A DNA stretch of 64,000 nucleotides, from NCBI GenBank assembly GCA_002943765.1, contig PQWQ01000002.1, positions 4,960,001-5,024,000 of the forward strand. Reading direction: 5' to 3'. Under the pieces are notes generated by a model. That model did no database searches and was not told the origin of the DNA. It worked only from the letters and a program-made list of their open reading frames with translations. Below are positions 24,293-35,006 of the stretch, in pieces. How positions within the stretch are numbered: position 1 is the stretch's first letter; every line of letters begins with the position of its first letter. Both the position numbers and the translations under genes were made by a program. The stretch comes from Psoroptes ovis (taxonomy: Eukaryota > Arthropoda > Arachnida > Sarcoptiformes > Psoroptidae).

Positions 24293-26219
24293 ATGGCAGA
24301 TTGTCAAATTAATTCCGTTTCGGATCAACAATCATCAAGTGATAGAGATGTTTCAACCATTCCAGAAGGTCGTGTCGGTAAAGGTAAGATTGTGCGGTTA
24401 GTTGATGAACAACTGAGTCAGAAAATGTTGAATTAAATTTTCTATTCCAATAGTTTGTAAAGAATGGCTAATCCGTGAAGATGGAAATCTAGCGTATCAG
24501 TTACAAAATGAAGAAAGTAAGCATAAATATATTCATTTTATATATCAAATTTCTTCTAAAACTATGCTTTTTTTCAAAATAGTTGCTCAACATTATAATG
24601 AAAATAGATCCAAAAATCAATTAGTACGGCAAGATTTTCCTTTGGCTAAAAATTTGCAACAGAATGAAATTCTTGAAGCACAAAGAAAATATGAACGATA
24701 TCTTCAAGAACAAATTGATCATGATGAAAGAATGGCAAGAAATATTGAACATCGATTGTTTATGGAAGAAATGGAAGCAAAAAAAGCAGCCGAAGAAGCT
24801 GATGCTAAATTGGCCAAAAAATTAATGGAAAAAGAAAGAGCCAAACAAATAAGGAAAAGAATTGAAAAAGAAAAACAACAAGTCGAAAAATTATCAGCTC
24901 AAATTAGCAATGAATACCGTTCAATCGATTCTTTAAATAGTGATAATATCGAATCGATCAATATGCAACAACAAAAAACATTGGATCGATATGCTCGATC
25001 AAAAAATCAAAGAATTATGACCGAAGATGAACAAGAATTAGATTTATCAGAATTTTGCATGCCACCACCACCTGGATTAAATCCTGAAGAATTGAAATTA
25101 TTTCTTGAAGAACAAGATGCTGAAATTGCTCAATTATTACAAAATCAAGAATTAAAGCGCAATAAAAACCCTGAGAAAGAAAAATTAGCGTTAATCGAAC
25201 AACAAGATTATGAAATAGCCAAAATGTTACAAAAAATGGAAAAAGAACGATATAGAAAAATTAAGGAAAAATTACGAAGTAATCGACTACGTTCCAATCA
25301 ATCACCATCATCAAATAATAGTAATGATCAAGATTATCAACGTACATCCACACCTTTAACTTCATTAGAAAGTTATTCCACTGCTAAAGAATCAATGAAT
25401 AAAATTGAAAATGATTATGATATACCGGAAAATCATTTTCAACATGAACAAACATATGAAGAGCCTAGTGAAGTATTGAATGACATAGCACAAAATTTCC
25501 ATAATATTGCAATTGATTTAGATCCTACTTATAAACGTCGTTTAAAACAACAACTACAACTACATCAGCAAAGTTTATCAACACAAAATCCATTGAGAGA
25601 GTCATGTGTAGATGACAATGATAACGATGATAATGCCATCGATATGGATCTTAGAACGGAATTTGTAAATAAAACCGGATCACCTACACATCGTTCATTT
25701 CATGATAATTCTTTGGAAAAGTTGAATAATTCAACATCAAAAATGACTAATGGTTTAGGATATTTACGCAATTCACCATCAACATCATTATCATCGAGAT
25801 CATCAAATGCAAGTTGTAATAATAATGAAAATAAAATTATATTTAATCAGCAAAAATCAAATGATTATGCACCGCCATTGCCCCCACGTGATATGTCATT
25901 ACGAAACATGAATAATTTTAATAATAATAATCAAAGCGATAATTATAAATTTAATACAGAAATGATAGCAAATGTTGATAAAGATAATTCATCACTTAAA
26001 AATCGTATATTGCCTCCTCATCATCCAAAACATCCAAATCGTCAATATCATGATTTATTATCAGGCATGAATAATCAATCAAATGAGCAATCATCATCAT
26101 CATCATTACCCGTTCCAGGACAATGGCGTATATTACCGTCGCCGAAATCAAATCAATCATTGGATAAACCTTTAATGAAAAAAACATCAAACAAACAAGA
26201 TGGATGCAAAACACAGTGA
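24293..26219 (+). CDS. CCDC50-like coiled-coil protein
   Basis: Exons 24293-24383, 24454-24516 and 24583-26219 join in frame to give 596 residues. The start MADCQ was chosen over upstream frame because it precedes the first conserved block and is a true ATG. The N-terminal block VCKEWLIREDGNLAYQLQ, followed by QHYNENRSKNQLVRQDFPLA, follows the CCDC50/Ymer domain (VCRDFAVLEDHTLAHSLQ ... RNRLVQHDLQVAKQLQ). A charged coiled coil comes next. Two repeats, DAEIAQLLQ and DYEIAKMLQKMEKERY, resemble the MIU-type ubiquitin-binding helices of CCDC50. The C-terminal half is Ser/Asn-rich, disordered and longer than in mammals, with a PPLPPR motif near residue 465. CCDC50 binds ubiquitin and tunes EGFR and NF-kB signalling and autophagy in mammals; the same role here is inference. 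Confidence 0.82.
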
Positions 26220-26654
26220 TTTTTTTTGAGTATTTTATTTGATAATTTTTTATTTCTTTTGAATTGTTATATCTGTTTTTTTTCTATAATTTTAATAAAT
26301 TAATCTTGTAAAAATTGAAACATTTAATTTTAATTATCTTCAATAAGAATTTTTGATTAAAATTAAAAAGAGGTTAGGGTACTTGATAAGAGAGGCGCTA
26401 GGCGTTATGCTACTTATTCGCTCTATTTCTACCCGAAATGGTTGATTCGATCGCCAAATGTTTTTTTTTTTAAATCAAATATTTTTTACATGTGTTTTGG
26501 TTTTGATTAATTCTTTTTTTTTCAAAATTTTTATGCATAAATGCGACGAAACAACTCTAAATATAAAAAAAAAATGTTCGTATCATAGATTTGAAATATA
26601 AAAAAATTTACAGCAATCATAATTATAATACAAGCGTAAATCAATGAAAACAAA
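26220..26654. other. Short intergenic region with GC-richer island
   Basis: The CCDC50-like poly(A) signal AATAAA lies at 26294-26299. A segment at about 26370-26458 is clearly less AT-rich than its surroundings and is followed by a run of T at 26461. It might be the MIOS promoter or a small polymerase III transcript, and it does not fold into a tRNA by inspection. Confidence 0.4.
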
Positions 26655-29600
26655 ATGGCAATTATGAATGCAGAAGATTCAAAGATAATGTCCATGTCGA
26701 ATAGAGATTTAATATGGTCATTATATTCGGACAGATTTTTAACATTCGGAAATGAATTGAAATTATATGTTGTCGATACATTCACCGAATCATCTCGTAT
26801 GTTTGGTGGGATAAAATTGTCTGAATTAAGTTATTCACAGATATTAACTTCAAAATGTGAATTTCGTCTTGTCAAGGTTTGGTCATCGTTGTTTTGATTT
26901 AATAATAATATAAAATTCTATAATTTTACAGTCGATGGCATGCAATAATTGTTTATTGAAACATAATGCCGATGTTTTATATGCATTAGGCTATCAAAAT
27001 GGGAAAATTGTATTGAACTCATTTGATTCTAACTCAAATTCAACTGGTAAAGAATCAGATGCCAATCATCATTATTCTAATTATGTTGGGAAAGAATTCA
27101 TGCAAGAATATCCTCGATCATGTAATGCTCTTGATTTCTGTCAAATCGATAATAATTTGGTATGTCATAATTTCTCAATCGTAACTGAATCCATTCATTT
27201 AAATAATTTTCAGTTAGCTTCAGGTTTTGAACGTAATAAAGGTGATTATTCTGTCATGGTTTGGGATATTGCTCATACAGGGATTAATTACAATCAAGCT
27301 GCTCAAAGTGCAACTATTTCGGGTGCAACTAAACCACTACATCAATCTGCTTTGAATGATCAAGTTCATTCACTAAAATGGTTTCGTAATCGTTCAATAA
27401 TTTGTGGTGTTAATTATAAACACCTGAAGTTGATCGACGCTAGAGAATCATCTAATCAAGGTCCTTGTGCTCTCACCAAAGGTGTTTTTGGAATAACACC
27501 AGATACTCATACTGATTACCGTTTTGCATCTTTTTTTGAAGTAAGCATTAATTTATTTAATACACCAACTTATCAAGCTTCATCTCGAATAGAACTATAT
27601 TTATGTCTGGGATTTACGCTTTTTTGAAAGTCCATTGGTTACGATTGGACCTGAACCCTCTAGTTTTGTTAAATTAGAATGGTGTCCTACACGTTCTAAT
27701 ATATTAGCTGCTTTGTTAAAAGATACCAATAGTATACGCTTGTATGATCATAAACAATATACTAATTTTAATGGATTTCCTGAGCCATCAATTTTAAAAC
27801 GTGACATTACTCCTTTTGAAGGTAATCTATTGTTCAAAATGGGCATTTTCATTGATAAGATTTTTAATTCTATTCACAGTGAATAACTCACAAATTTTAT
27901 CATCATTCTCATGGCATCCTTTGAACGAGTTCCAAATGACAGTTGTCACATCGAATAATGGTGATATAATAGATTTCAAAGTTGTTGATAGAATCACATT
28001 GAATTGGTCAACCAGTTCAGAAATAATTTGGACTCATGGAAAAAAAATTTTACAATATATCGATTCAAAAGATTCAATTTATAAGGAAATCGATGACATA
28101 GCAGTTCGTATGCGTAAATTAGCTATTGATGGTTATGGATTTTCGGTATGCTTTTTTATTTGATTTTATCAGAGATTTAAATTTTTTCAAATATCCAGGT
28201 CGACAAATTATGGCAGATGTTTTGCAGAGACAATCCATTACATTTTGTATGGAAATGGATTTTTATGCATATGAATTATGAAAAAAATCGATCAATAAAT
28301 GCAGGGACAAATAAATCATCAATAAATGAAGATAATATTTTCCCAATAAGCAACACCGAGCGTTTCAATGGTATAATGTCTGCATTATTTGGCACTGAAA
28401 ATTCGAAAAAACTTTTGCATACCAGTAGATTTGTCCATCCCAAAAATTTTCCAGCCGCATTCTGGTAATCATTTCATTATTTGACATTCTAAATTGAAAA
28501 TTAATTCTTCTCTTTCGAAGTCACAAAGTTATTTATATTAGTCCAGGCAGAATTAAGGCTCTCCAATATTGCGGTTGGTACAACAAACACTCATCGAATA
28601 GTTTCCTATTATCATCTATGATCGATGATTCAACAATAACTGATGAATTCATCATGAATATTCCAAGTAATTACCTCATAACAATGAACGAAAATGAACA
28701 TAATTATACAAGACTTGCTGCAATCATGATTTTCAATGGTCGATTCAATGAAGCAATTGATTATTTGAATCGTGCATCAGATTTCGCCAATAAAAATGCG
28801 CATATTAATAATAATCCTCAAAAATCTAATGATTTCAATGTCGATATTAGACAAACAGATAAAGCTGTATCATTGAATGCATTAGCTTTAGCTTTGTCGA
28901 CATTTTGTTCGAATATGATGGATAAATCAAATGAAAGCTTAAGTATATGGGAAGATACATGTTTGAAAATGAAATCAAAGCTTGATGATCCATATATAAA
29001 AGCTATTTTCAATTTCGTTTCACTCAACACCGAAAAATACGTTGAAATCATTGTAAGTTTAATGTGAATTCTCTATTACATATCATAATTTAATTTTTTC
29101 GGTCTAATTTTTATTAAGAATGATGAAAAATTAGATATTGCTGATCGTGTTGCATTCTCATGTTTATATCTACCTGATGCAGAGGTATTATTAGCATTTG
29201 ATCTTTATCTTTTCTCTAAAAATCTTCATTTTATGAATAGTTGATAGATTTTCTATTCAAAATACAAGAAAATCTGATTGAACGTCATGATTTGCGAGCA
29301 ATCCTTTTCACTGGTCTTACTGAAGATGGAATAGAATTATTTAGAAAATATATCGAGAGTACTAGTGATGTTCAGACAATAAGTTTGATTTTATTATGGA
29401 CATTACCACATTCTTTTGCAAAAATTCCTTTAGTGAAAACATGGATCGATAATTATAAACAATTGTTAGATTGTTGGCGTCTATGGAATGTACGCGCACA
29501 ATTCGACTTGAAATGGTACGAGAATCTAAATTATTCCGAAGAGCCAAGACAACAAATTTATATCGTTTGTAATTATTGCCGTTCACCGATTTCAACATAC

Positions 29601-30005
29601 ACTCATCATAATCATAATGATTCGAATACAAAATCACCGATATCACATCCACCACAAATATCACATCATCAATATAATCGAGCTTCAAGTGCCAATTCAT
29701 CATCAAATAAATCACGCATATGTAGTTGTTCAAATTGTGGTAAAACATTGCCAAGATGTTCATTATGCTTAACACAATTAGGCACACCTGCTGGTATTCA
29801 TTGGCGGCCTGGAATCATATCAGAAAAAAGTGATCGTAAATTATCACCATTTTCATCATGGTTCACATGGTGTCAAACATGTAGACATGGTGGCCATTCT
29901 ATTCATTTATTAGAATGGTTTACTGAAAATAATGTTTGTCCAGTCGCTGGCTGTAAATGTAAATGTATGTGTTTAGATGCTAATGCTCGTCCAATATCGT
30001 ATTGA
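26655..30005 (+). CDS. mio: MIOS (Missing oocyte), GATOR2 complex subunit
   Basis: Nine exons join in frame: 26655-26876, 26932-27159, 27214-27540, 27593-27821, 27880-28145, 28199-28464, 28542-29052, 29119-29184 and 29241-30005 (959 residues). The N-terminal WD40 propeller shows LASGFERNKGDYSVMVWDI, YIYVWDLRFFESP and KLEWCPTRSNILAALLKDTN, all close to vertebrate MIOS. A helical middle follows. The C-terminal zinc-binding end has CNYCRSPIS, a second set CSCSNCGKTLPRCSLC, then WFTWCQTCRHGGHS and CPVAGCKCKCMCLDA, as in the family. MIOS is a core subunit of GATOR2, which opposes GATOR1 at the lysosome and so permits amino-acid activation of TORC1. Length is slightly above the human 875 residues because of Asn/Ser-rich insertions, including one inside the zinc region. 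The predicted donor after exon 1 (GTTTGG) is weak, but the join is supported by phase and similarity. Confidence 0.95.
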
Positions 30006-30308
30006 AAAAATTTTGTTCAATCAATTTTTATTTTATTCTGTGATTTTAAACAATTTTGTTTTATTTCTATTTTTTATTCTATGCCAATGAAAAAATAAAA
30101 ACTTTTTCAAATTTTTTTCCGGCCAAATGAATGATGAGTTTGCGCAATTATTTTCGACGCCTCACGAGCTAACAAAAGCAAAAAAAAAAAAAAAAAATCG
30201 AAATTGATTTTTAATTATTGTTGTTGAATTATTGTCATTCGGTAACAAGATTTTTAATTATACGTTGATTATTATCCATCTATAAATTTATGAATCTAAT
30301 TTTCGAAA
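30006..30308. other. Intergenic region after MIOS
   Basis: About 300 bp. It contains the MIOS poly(A) signal AATAAA (30094-30099), a poly-A of 17 and a slightly GC-richer stretch at 30118-30172 that may belong to the next promoter. No gene seen. Confidence 0.5.
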
Positions 30309-31247
30309 ATGATTCAACATTCAGATAATGATCAAATTTCAATACAAATCGGTATGATTTCTATTTTCAATTTTTTTCAAAAATTCATTTTTGTTTCAGT
30401 TTCTTCATCAGATAATCATCGATCATCATTTGCTGATAAATTTAAAATTTATAAATTATCACCAATTACTAATGATAAATGTATCGAAATTAAAATAATG
30501 AATAAATCAGATTTAAAAACAGCAATAGACAAACCAATATTGGATGAAGATATTGAAATATTATTGGTGAAAAAAATCTACCGTAATAGCAATGATGAAA
30601 ATGGAATAGAAAATTTTCCTACAATGACAAGAAAATCAAGTCGTTTAAGAAAAACATCTTCACGTATTCTGAATTCATGGATGAAAAATGAAAAATGCCA
30701 TCCTAAAAATCGATTGAAATTATCTGATCAATCATGTGATACAATTATTATTGGTGCAAATTTTCGAGATGAATTGTTCACTAAAAATAATTCTAATAAT
30801 AAACTTGATGGAAGAAAATTCAGACAATTGACGAAAAATTTAAATTATGTACATTGTCAAATATGTAAGAAAAAAATTCAATGTAAAAATGAAAAAATCT
30901 ACACACATTATCGTATGGTTCATAATTTTGTTTTAATGAAAAATAATGATAATGATCTAATTATAACACGTTCTCAAAAACATTTCAATGAAAATTATTT
31001 CAATTTTTGTTGTAGATTATGTTTGAAAAAATTTTCAAATTTTAAACTTTTTCAAGAACATTTATGTAAAATTTTAAATCCAAATTATGAATGTAATAAT
31101 ACTGATGATGACGATGAAATCGTTGATCATATCGAAAATGATTGTTATACTAAATCAACCGCCAATATACCAACCAGAAATGATATGATTATTGATTATA
31201 ATTCTGAATATGAATTTTTCAAAAATTTAGGATTGAAAAAAAAGTAA
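30309..31247 (+). CDS. Small zinc-finger-like protein, family not recognised
   Basis: Predicted exons 30309-30351 and 30400-31247 give 296 residues. The 48-bp intron (GTATGA ... TTTCAG) is a multiple of three without a stop, so retaining it would add 16 residues to an otherwise identical protein. Near the C-terminus two candidate zinc-binding segments are visible: CQICKKKIQC ... HYRMVH, which fits a Cys2-His2 finger with irregular spacing, and CRLCLKKFSNFKLFQEHLC, a second C2H2/C2HC-like finger. The middle is basic (TRKSSRLRKTSSR), typical of nuclear proteins. The tail is acidic and then ends in FFKNLGLKKK. A DNA-binding or chromatin role is plausible but unproven. Confidence 0.65.
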   Translation: MIQHSDNDQISIQIGMISIFNFFQKFIFVSVSSSDNHRSSFADKFKIYKLSPITNDKCIEIKIMNKSDLKTAIDKPILDEDIEILLVKKIYRNSNDENGIENFPTMTRKSSRLRKTSSRILNSWMKNEKCHPKNRLKLSDQSCDTIIIGANFRDELFTKNNSNNKLDGRKFRQLTKNLNYVHCQICKKKIQCKNEKIYTHYRMVHNFVLMKNNDNDLIITRSQKHFNENYFNFCCRLCLKKFSNFKLFQEHLCKILNPNYECNNTDDDDEIVDHIENDCYTKSTANIPTRNDMIIDYNSEYEFFKNLGLKKK

Positions 31248-31638
31248 TTAAATGATTAATTAATTTTTTTTTTTTGTAAAAATATATTTGAATTTTTTTC
31301 AATTTTTGAAAAAATTCTCAAAAAAAGCCTAAATAATCAACTTGTAACGTATAAACTTGATTTTCTTTTTTGTTTGACCTATGCGGCTGTTTATTTTTGT
31401 TGTGGTCTTGTGATTTCATTTTTCGCTTGTGATTGTTTTCGTTTCGATCAAGTTATTTCACATATAAATTTGAGCAGAAAAATAAATTAAAATTCAAGAC
31501 TTCAATTTATAATTTTAAAAGTAAATAATATCTTTTTTAATTTTTAAAACTATCTAATCCAATATTTAATCATTCGTTTATATCTTATAATATTTTTCGA
31601 AACAGATTAATTGAATAAAAATATAACAAATATCAAAT
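31248..31638. other. Intergenic region
   Basis: About 390 bp of AT-rich sequence between two plus-strand genes. Nothing beyond UTR-like and promoter-like sequence was recognised. Confidence 0.5.
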
Positions 31639-31881
31639 ATGAGTGGTTTCAGACAATTTGTCAAAGAAGGCATCAAAGCCTATCATGTATGGCCGGTTGC
31701 ATTCTTAGCCTTTTTAGTTGGTCCTAGTTTGGCTGTCTTTCAATCTTATCATCAAATCAGTGGTCCGGATGTACGTGTGGTTAAAAATTTCGATACACAT
31801 GAAGCATTTGAAAAGAAACAGTTTAAATATTTATCATCAATCGATCATGCTAATTATGAACATCCTCGTCCAAAATTCTAA
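31639..31881 (+). CDS. Small single-pass membrane protein, probably mitochondrial
   Basis: An 80-residue intronless frame. A short amphipathic start (MSGFRQFVKEGIKAYHV) is followed by one hydrophobic span (PVAFLAFLVGPSLAVF) and a hydrophilic tail ending in EHPRPKF. Size and layout are those of supernumerary respiratory-chain subunits. The start to some degree recalls complex I subunit NDUFA3/B9 (a short N-terminus, then one membrane span), but I cannot assign it. Codon use is cleaner than in surrounding AT-rich frames, and an AATAAA lies about 100 bp downstream of the stop, which supports a real gene. Confidence 0.65.
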   Translation: MSGFRQFVKEGIKAYHVWPVAFLAFLVGPSLAVFQSYHQISGPDVRVVKNFDTHEAFEKKQFKYLSSIDHANYEHPRPKF

Positions 31882-32161
31882 ATGAATAATCGGTAAAGAT
31901 AATGGTTTTTCGAGGACATCTTTGTTTTAATCAATAACATTATTATTATGAAATTAATTAATTATTTAATTGCAAGTGAGCGAGAATAAAATTTAGTTTT
32001 TCAATTTTTTTTTCAAGGTTAAATTTTTGTTTATATTTTTGAACGTTATGTCTGAATCGTGCTTGATCAGAAAGCAAAAGCGCATTGCAATGTTTTTTTT
32101 TTTTTTTTTTTTTTTTTTTGAAATTTGATTTAAATTCAAATTAATTCTCAAAGAGGAAAAA

Positions 32162-32536
32162 ATGTCCAAAGAATATCGTTGTCGAAAATGTCGTCATACT
32201 TTGTTTACCATTGATTCATTGATTACATGTCATAATGAAAAAATTGCCGAATTACCGGGAAATTCAGATGAAATACCAAATAATGAATGTTATCGCAAAT
32301 CATCGAGTATAATGTTCATTGATGATCAATGTTTAAAAGATGATGAAAAATATGGTTCATGGATTAAGCAACAAATTGATGATGGTGAATGGCTTAAAGG
32401 AAGATTGATATGTCCTATTGATAAATGTAAATCGCGTATTGGCTGTTTCAATTTTATCAATACAGAATTTTGTCATTGTGGTCAATATCAATTGCCATCA
32501 ATACAATTGAATCGTAGTAAAATTGATATACCTTAA
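32162..32536 (+). CDS. Free-standing DUSP12/Yvh1-type zinc-binding domain protein
   Basis: A 124-residue intronless frame. YRCRKCRHTLFTIDSLITCH matches the start of the C-terminal zinc domain of DUSP12 (YRCRKCRRSLF). After a gap, GRLICPIDKCKSRIGCFNF and FCHCGQYQLPSIQLNRSKID match LLCPKCSAKLGSFNW and CSCGRWITPAFQIHKNRVD. The zinc-ligand cysteines are retained (two CxxC-type knuckles, CPIDKC, CHCG). The dual-specificity phosphatase domain that normally precedes this module, with its HCxxGxxR signature, is absent. The upstream 280 bp is non-coding and carries a 28-nt T run. In yeast Yvh1 this zinc domain serves late 60S ribosome maturation independently of phosphatase activity; a similar role here is inference. 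Confidence 0.8.
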   Translation: MSKEYRCRKCRHTLFTIDSLITCHNEKIAELPGNSDEIPNNECYRKSSSIMFIDDQCLKDDEKYGSWIKQQIDDGEWLKGRLICPIDKCKSRIGCFNFINTEFCHCGQYQLPSIQLNRSKIDIP

Positions 32537-32576
32537 TTTATTTTCTGTGAATACTGATCTATTACGATATAAAAAT

Positions 32577-32740
32577 TTTATTTCATTTCATATCAAATTT
32601 TTCAGTAATTCATATATCAAATATAAATCAAATAAAATGTAAATAATTAAAACATTGATAAATCAATGTTTCAATGTTTTCGTTGATTTCAATGTCGATG
32701 TTGTAGATTCAGATATTATTTGATTGCGTAAAAAATTTCG
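32577..32740. pseudogene. Truncated duplicate of the ACAP 3' end
   Basis: Two blocks copy sequence from the 3' end of the ACAP gene in the same orientation. Block 32577-32656 is nearly identical to 34800-34880 (ACAP 3' flank). Block 32663-32737 is nearly identical to 35007-35080 (the last 25 or so codons of ACAP). In the ACAP locus the two blocks are separated by about 125 bp; here they are almost adjacent. The copy has no upstream exons and cannot be expressed as ACAP. Confidence 0.8.
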
Positions 32741-32747
32741 AATAAAT

Positions 32748-34793
32748 CTAAGGCTATAGTCTTTGAAAATTTTTGAAAAAATTGCCAGTCTATAGCCTTT
32801 GATTTTTTTGAAAAGATGGCGATGTATAGCCTTTGATTTTTTTTTGAAAAAATTGCCAGTCTATAGCCTTTGCTTTTTTTGAAAAAAGAAGGCAATTTAT
32901 AGCCTTCGATTTTTTTTGAAAAAATTGCCAGTCTATTGCCTTTGATTTTTTGAAAAAAATTGCCAGTCTATTGCCTTTGATTTTTTGAAAAAATTGCCAG
33001 TCTATTGCCTTTGATTTTTCTGAAAAAAATTGCCAGTCTATTGCCTTTGCTTTTTCTGAAAAAATTGCCAGTCTATTGCCTTTGCTTTTTCTGAAAAAAT
33101 TGCCAGTCTATTGCCTTTGATTTTTTTTTTGAAAAAAGATGGCAATGTATTGCCTTTGATTTTTTTTTGAAAAAAATTGCCAGTCTATAGCCTTTGCTTT
33201 TTTTGAAAAAAGATGGCAATGTATTGCCTTTGATTTTTTTTTGAAAAAAATTGCCAGTCTATAGCCTTTGCTTTTTTTGAAAAAAGATGGCAATGTATTG
33301 CCTTTGCTTTTTTTTGAAAAAATTGCCAGTCTATAGCCTTTGCTTTTTTTGAAAAAAGATGGCAATGTATTGCCTTTGATATTTTTTAAAAAAAATTGCC
33401 AGTCTATTGCCTTTGCTTTTTCTGAAAAAATTGCCAGTCTATTGCCTTTGCTTTTTCTGAAAAAATTGCCAGTCTATTGCCTTTGATTTTTTTTTGAAAA
33501 AAGATGGCAATGTATAGCCTTTGATTTTTTTTTTTTGAAAAAATTGCCAGTCTATTGCCTTTGATTTTTTTGAAAAAAGATGGCAATGTATTGCCTTTGC
33601 TTTTTTTTGAAAAAATTGCCAGTCTAAAGCCTTTGCTTTTTTTGAAAAAAGATGGCAATGTATTGCCTTTGATATTTTCTAAAAAAAATTGCCAGTCTAT
33701 TGCCTTTGCTTTTTCTGAAAAAATTGCCAGTCTATTGCCTTTGATTTTTCTGAAAAAATTGCAAGTCTATTGCCTTTGATTTTTTTTAAAAAAAGATGGC
33801 GATGTATAGCCTTTGATTTTTTTTTGAAAAAAGATGGCAATGTATAGCCTTATGGTTTTTTCGAAAAAAGATGGCAATGTATAGCCTTTGCTTTTTTTGA
33901 AAAAAGATGGCAATTTATAGCCTTCGATTTTTTTTGAAAAAAATTGCCAGTCTATTGCCTTTGATTTTTTTTTGAAAAAATTGCCAGTCTATTGCCTTTG
34001 ATTTTTTTTAAAAAAAGATGGCGATGTATAGCCTTTGATTTTTTTTTGAAAAAAGATGGCAATGTATAGCCTTATGATTTTTTTTGAAAAAAAGATGGCA
34101 ATGTATAGCCTTTGATTTTTTTTGAAAAAATTGCCAGTCTATTGCCTTTGATTTTTTTGAGAAAATTGCCTTACTATAGCCTTATGATTTTTTTTGAAAA
34201 ACTTGCCAGTCTATTGCCTTTGCTTTTTCTGAAAAAATTGCCAGTCTATTGCCTTTGATTTTTTTTTTGAAAAAAGATGGCAATGTATTGCCTTTGATTT
34301 TTTTTTGAAAAAAATTGCCAGTCTATAGCCTTTGATTTTTTTGAAAAAAGATGGCAATGTATTGCCTTTGATATTTTCTAAAAAAATTGCCAGTCTATTG
34401 CCTTGGCTTTTTTGAAAAAAATTGCCAGTCTATAGCCTTTGATTTTTTTGAAAAAAGATGGCAATGTATTGCCTTTGATATTTTCTAAAAAAATTGCCAG
34501 TCTATTGCCTTGGCTTTTTTGAAAAAAATTGCCAGTCTATTGCCTTGGCTTTTTTGAAAAAATTGCCAGTCTATAGCCTTTGATTTTTTTGAAAAAAATT
34601 GTCTGTCTATAGCCTTTGATTTTTTTGGAAAAAGATGGCAGTGGATAGCCTTTGATTTTTTAGAAAAAATTGCCAGTCTATAGCCTTTGCTTTTTCTGAA
34701 AAAATTGCCAGTCTATTGCCTTTGCTTTTTTTGAAAAAAGATGGCAATGTATTGCCTTTGAGAATTTTTGAAAAAATCTAAGAGTATAGCCTT
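32748..34793. repeat. About 56-unit AT-rich minisatellite with internal dyads
   Basis: Roughly 2.05 kb of tandem units averaging about 36 bp. By eye I count about 56 occurrences of the core TAGCCTTTG/TTGCCTTTG. Two unit types intermix: one has TTGCCAGTCTA before the core, the other GATGGCAATGTA. The second type carries a perfect 6-bp dyad (GGCAAT GT ATTGCC). The linker between units is itself a dyad of T and A runs (CTTTTTTTGAAAAAAG). Edge units are degenerate and share the word AATCTAAG. Open frames across it are by-products of unit lengths near a multiple of three. Confidence 0.95.
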
Positions 34794-34799
34794 ACCAAA

Positions 34800-34880
34800 T
34801 TTTATTTTATTTGATATCAAATTTTTCAGAAATTCATATATCAAATATAAATCAAATAAAATGTAAATAATTAAAACATT
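34800..34880. repeat. Direct repeat, right-hand copy, in ACAP 3' flank
   Basis: About 80 bp nearly identical to 32577-32656 (shared core TCATATATCAAATATAAATC). It starts immediately after the minisatellite and so, with its partner, brackets the array. TTTATT at 34801 could give a minus-strand AATAAA for ACAP. Confidence 0.85.
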
Positions 34881-35006
34881 CATTTATAATGATTGATGTA
34901 AAGTTTCTATACAAATGATTATTTATATCACAATTCAATCATAATTGTTTCTAAAAATTTAATATATATCATTCAATAAATGAGAATTATTTTCTATTTA
35001 GATTTA

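Noticed and set aside
26366..26470. tRNA gene
   Set aside because: No cloverleaf, no acceptor pairing and no proper T-loop could be drawn.
33108..33658. Minus-strand open frames with repeating FFKKSKG-type sequence in the minisatellite
   Set aside because: They arise because the repeat unit is near a multiple of three and lacks stops in one frame. There is no start context or splice support, and unit-length changes break the frame.
32748..34793. CRISPR-like array of short repeats
   Set aside because: Units are directly adjacent and degenerate with no unique spacers, and the genome is a spliced metazoan one.
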